A stretch of 64,000 nt of DNA, taken from contig NZ_QEQQ01000011.1 of NCBI RefSeq assembly GCF_003097235.1, positions 1 through 64,000 of the forward strand, written 5' to 3'. Of the stretch, positions 63,581 to 64,000 are shown piece after piece. Numbering within the stretch: the stretch's first letter is position 1; each line of letters starts with the position of its first letter. The translations under genes were made by a program, and so were the position numbers. The notes beneath the pieces were generated by a model, which ran no database searches, was not told where the DNA came from, and saw only the letters and a program-made list of their open reading frames with translations. The DNA comes from Pseudomonas sp. CC120222-01a. GTDB lineage: Bacteria > Pseudomonadota > Gammaproteobacteria > Pseudomonadales > Pseudomonadaceae.

Positions 63581-64000
63581 TCAGCCCCAATGCAGATCCG
63601 CAGCCGGCACCGGCCGCCCGAACCAGTACCCCTGCCCCAGCTGGCACTGCTGCTCCAGCAGGAAGCGCGCCTGCTCCGCCTGTTCGATCCCCTCGGCATG
63701 CACCTGCATGCCCATGCTCCGTGCCAACGCGACGATCACCCGCACGATGGCGATGTCATCGTCATCCTGCGGCAAGCCGGCCACGAAGCCCTGGTCGATC
63801 TTCAGTTTCTGCACCGGCAAGCGCTTGAGCCGCAGCAACGACGAGTACCCCGTGCCAAAGTCATCGATGGCCAGGTTCAGCCCCAGTTCGCGAAGGCGGT
63901 GCAGTTGCTCCAGCGCCACTTCCGGGTCTTCCATGACCGCACTCTCGGTCACTTCCAGCTCCAGCAGCGTCGGCTCCAACCCCGTCTGATGCAGCACGTC
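63581..64000 (-). CDS. EAL-domain c-di-GMP phosphodiesterase (C-terminal part only)
   Basis: C-terminal 139 residues of an EAL domain, which hydrolyses cyclic di-GMP. Visible motifs are LELEVTESAVMED, AIDDFGTGYSSLLRLKRLPV, QKLKIDQGFVAGL, and VHAEGIEQAEQARFL. The metal ligand DDFG and the catalytic Lys (KID) are intact, so activity is plausible. The EAL motif itself and any sensor or GGDEF domains lie beyond the right edge. It is convergent with metI. Confidence 0.9.
   Translation of the reverse strand, partial: DVLHQTGLEPTLLELEVTESAVMEDPEVALEQLHRLRELGLNLAIDDFGTGYSSLLRLKRLPVQKLKIDQGFVAGLPQDDDDIAIVRVIVALARSMGMQVHAEGIEQAEQARFLLEQQCQLGQGYWFGRPVPAADLHWG

Overview
The window looks like chromosomal DNA from the Pseudomonas putida group. 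Coding regions are GC-rich, there are about ten REP/REPIN elements of the P. putida type (cores such as GCGGGC-AAG-CCCGC followed by TCCCACAGG), and the housekeeping proteins (OprD-family porins, LsfA, PckA, GshA, Tex, EnvZ/OmpR) read as ordinary Pseudomonas proteins. From memory, and not checked, the gene order from about 7 kb to the right end matches the P. putida KT2440 stretch around PP_0218 to PP_0269, read in reverse. I see no rRNA, tRNA, CRISPR array or prophage.

Left end (1-2.6 kb): an accessory patch. It has the end of an IS3-family element cut by the window edge, a solitary gene with a HEPN-like R-N-x3-H motif, and a decayed hipBA module in which the HipB-like antitoxin is intact and the HipA kinase is deleted, frameshifted and mutated. 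2.6-13.2 kb: iron uptake and envelope. A TonB-dependent siderophore receptor is divergent from an OmpR/HK two-component pair, followed by an FMN-binding glutamate-synthase-like protein, an OprD-family porin and a second TonB-dependent receptor. 13.3-20 kb: agmatine deiminase (aguA), rfbC-rfbD, and a DctB/DctD-type sensor plus sigma-54 activator translationally coupled to a hot-dog thioesterase.

20-40.5 kb: conserved core genes. These are cysQ-nudE, yrfG, a BON-LysM protein, fdhD with a YdeP-type molybdoenzyme, a glycine-zipper lipoprotein-like protein, a thioesterase, pckA, hslO, a PAP2 phosphatase, hslR, rimB-rimK, ompR-envZ, tex with a thioesterase, gshA and a TetR regulator.

40.6-63.5 kb: a nearly continuous sulfur-scavenging block. 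It contains ssuADCBF (sulfonates; ssuE is not at its expected place), the peroxiredoxin LsfA, porin OprE, tauABCD (taurine), a BCCT transporter, serine acetyltransferase EpsC, a cystine-type ABC transporter (tcyJ-tcyL-tcyN), two tandem SfnB/DszC-like flavin monooxygenases, a DszA/NtaA-like monooxygenase, and a MetQ-MetN-MetI transporter. Most units are preceded by AT-rich segments that share an AAAAnTTATnnAT-like motif or dyads, which I read as candidate CysB-type operators. The block therefore looks like one sulfate-starvation regulon: porin, then ABC importers, then desulfonating or oxygenating enzymes, then cysteine synthesis. The window ends inside an EAL-domain gene.

The strongest leads are the missing ssuE, the transporter-linked twin SfnB plus DszA cassette, the shared operator motif, the three CGAT-n-ATCG palindromes between aguA and rfbC, the HEPN-like gene beside a dead hipBA locus, and an orphan terminator-like hairpin upstream of oprQ. 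None of these proves a new system from sequence alone.
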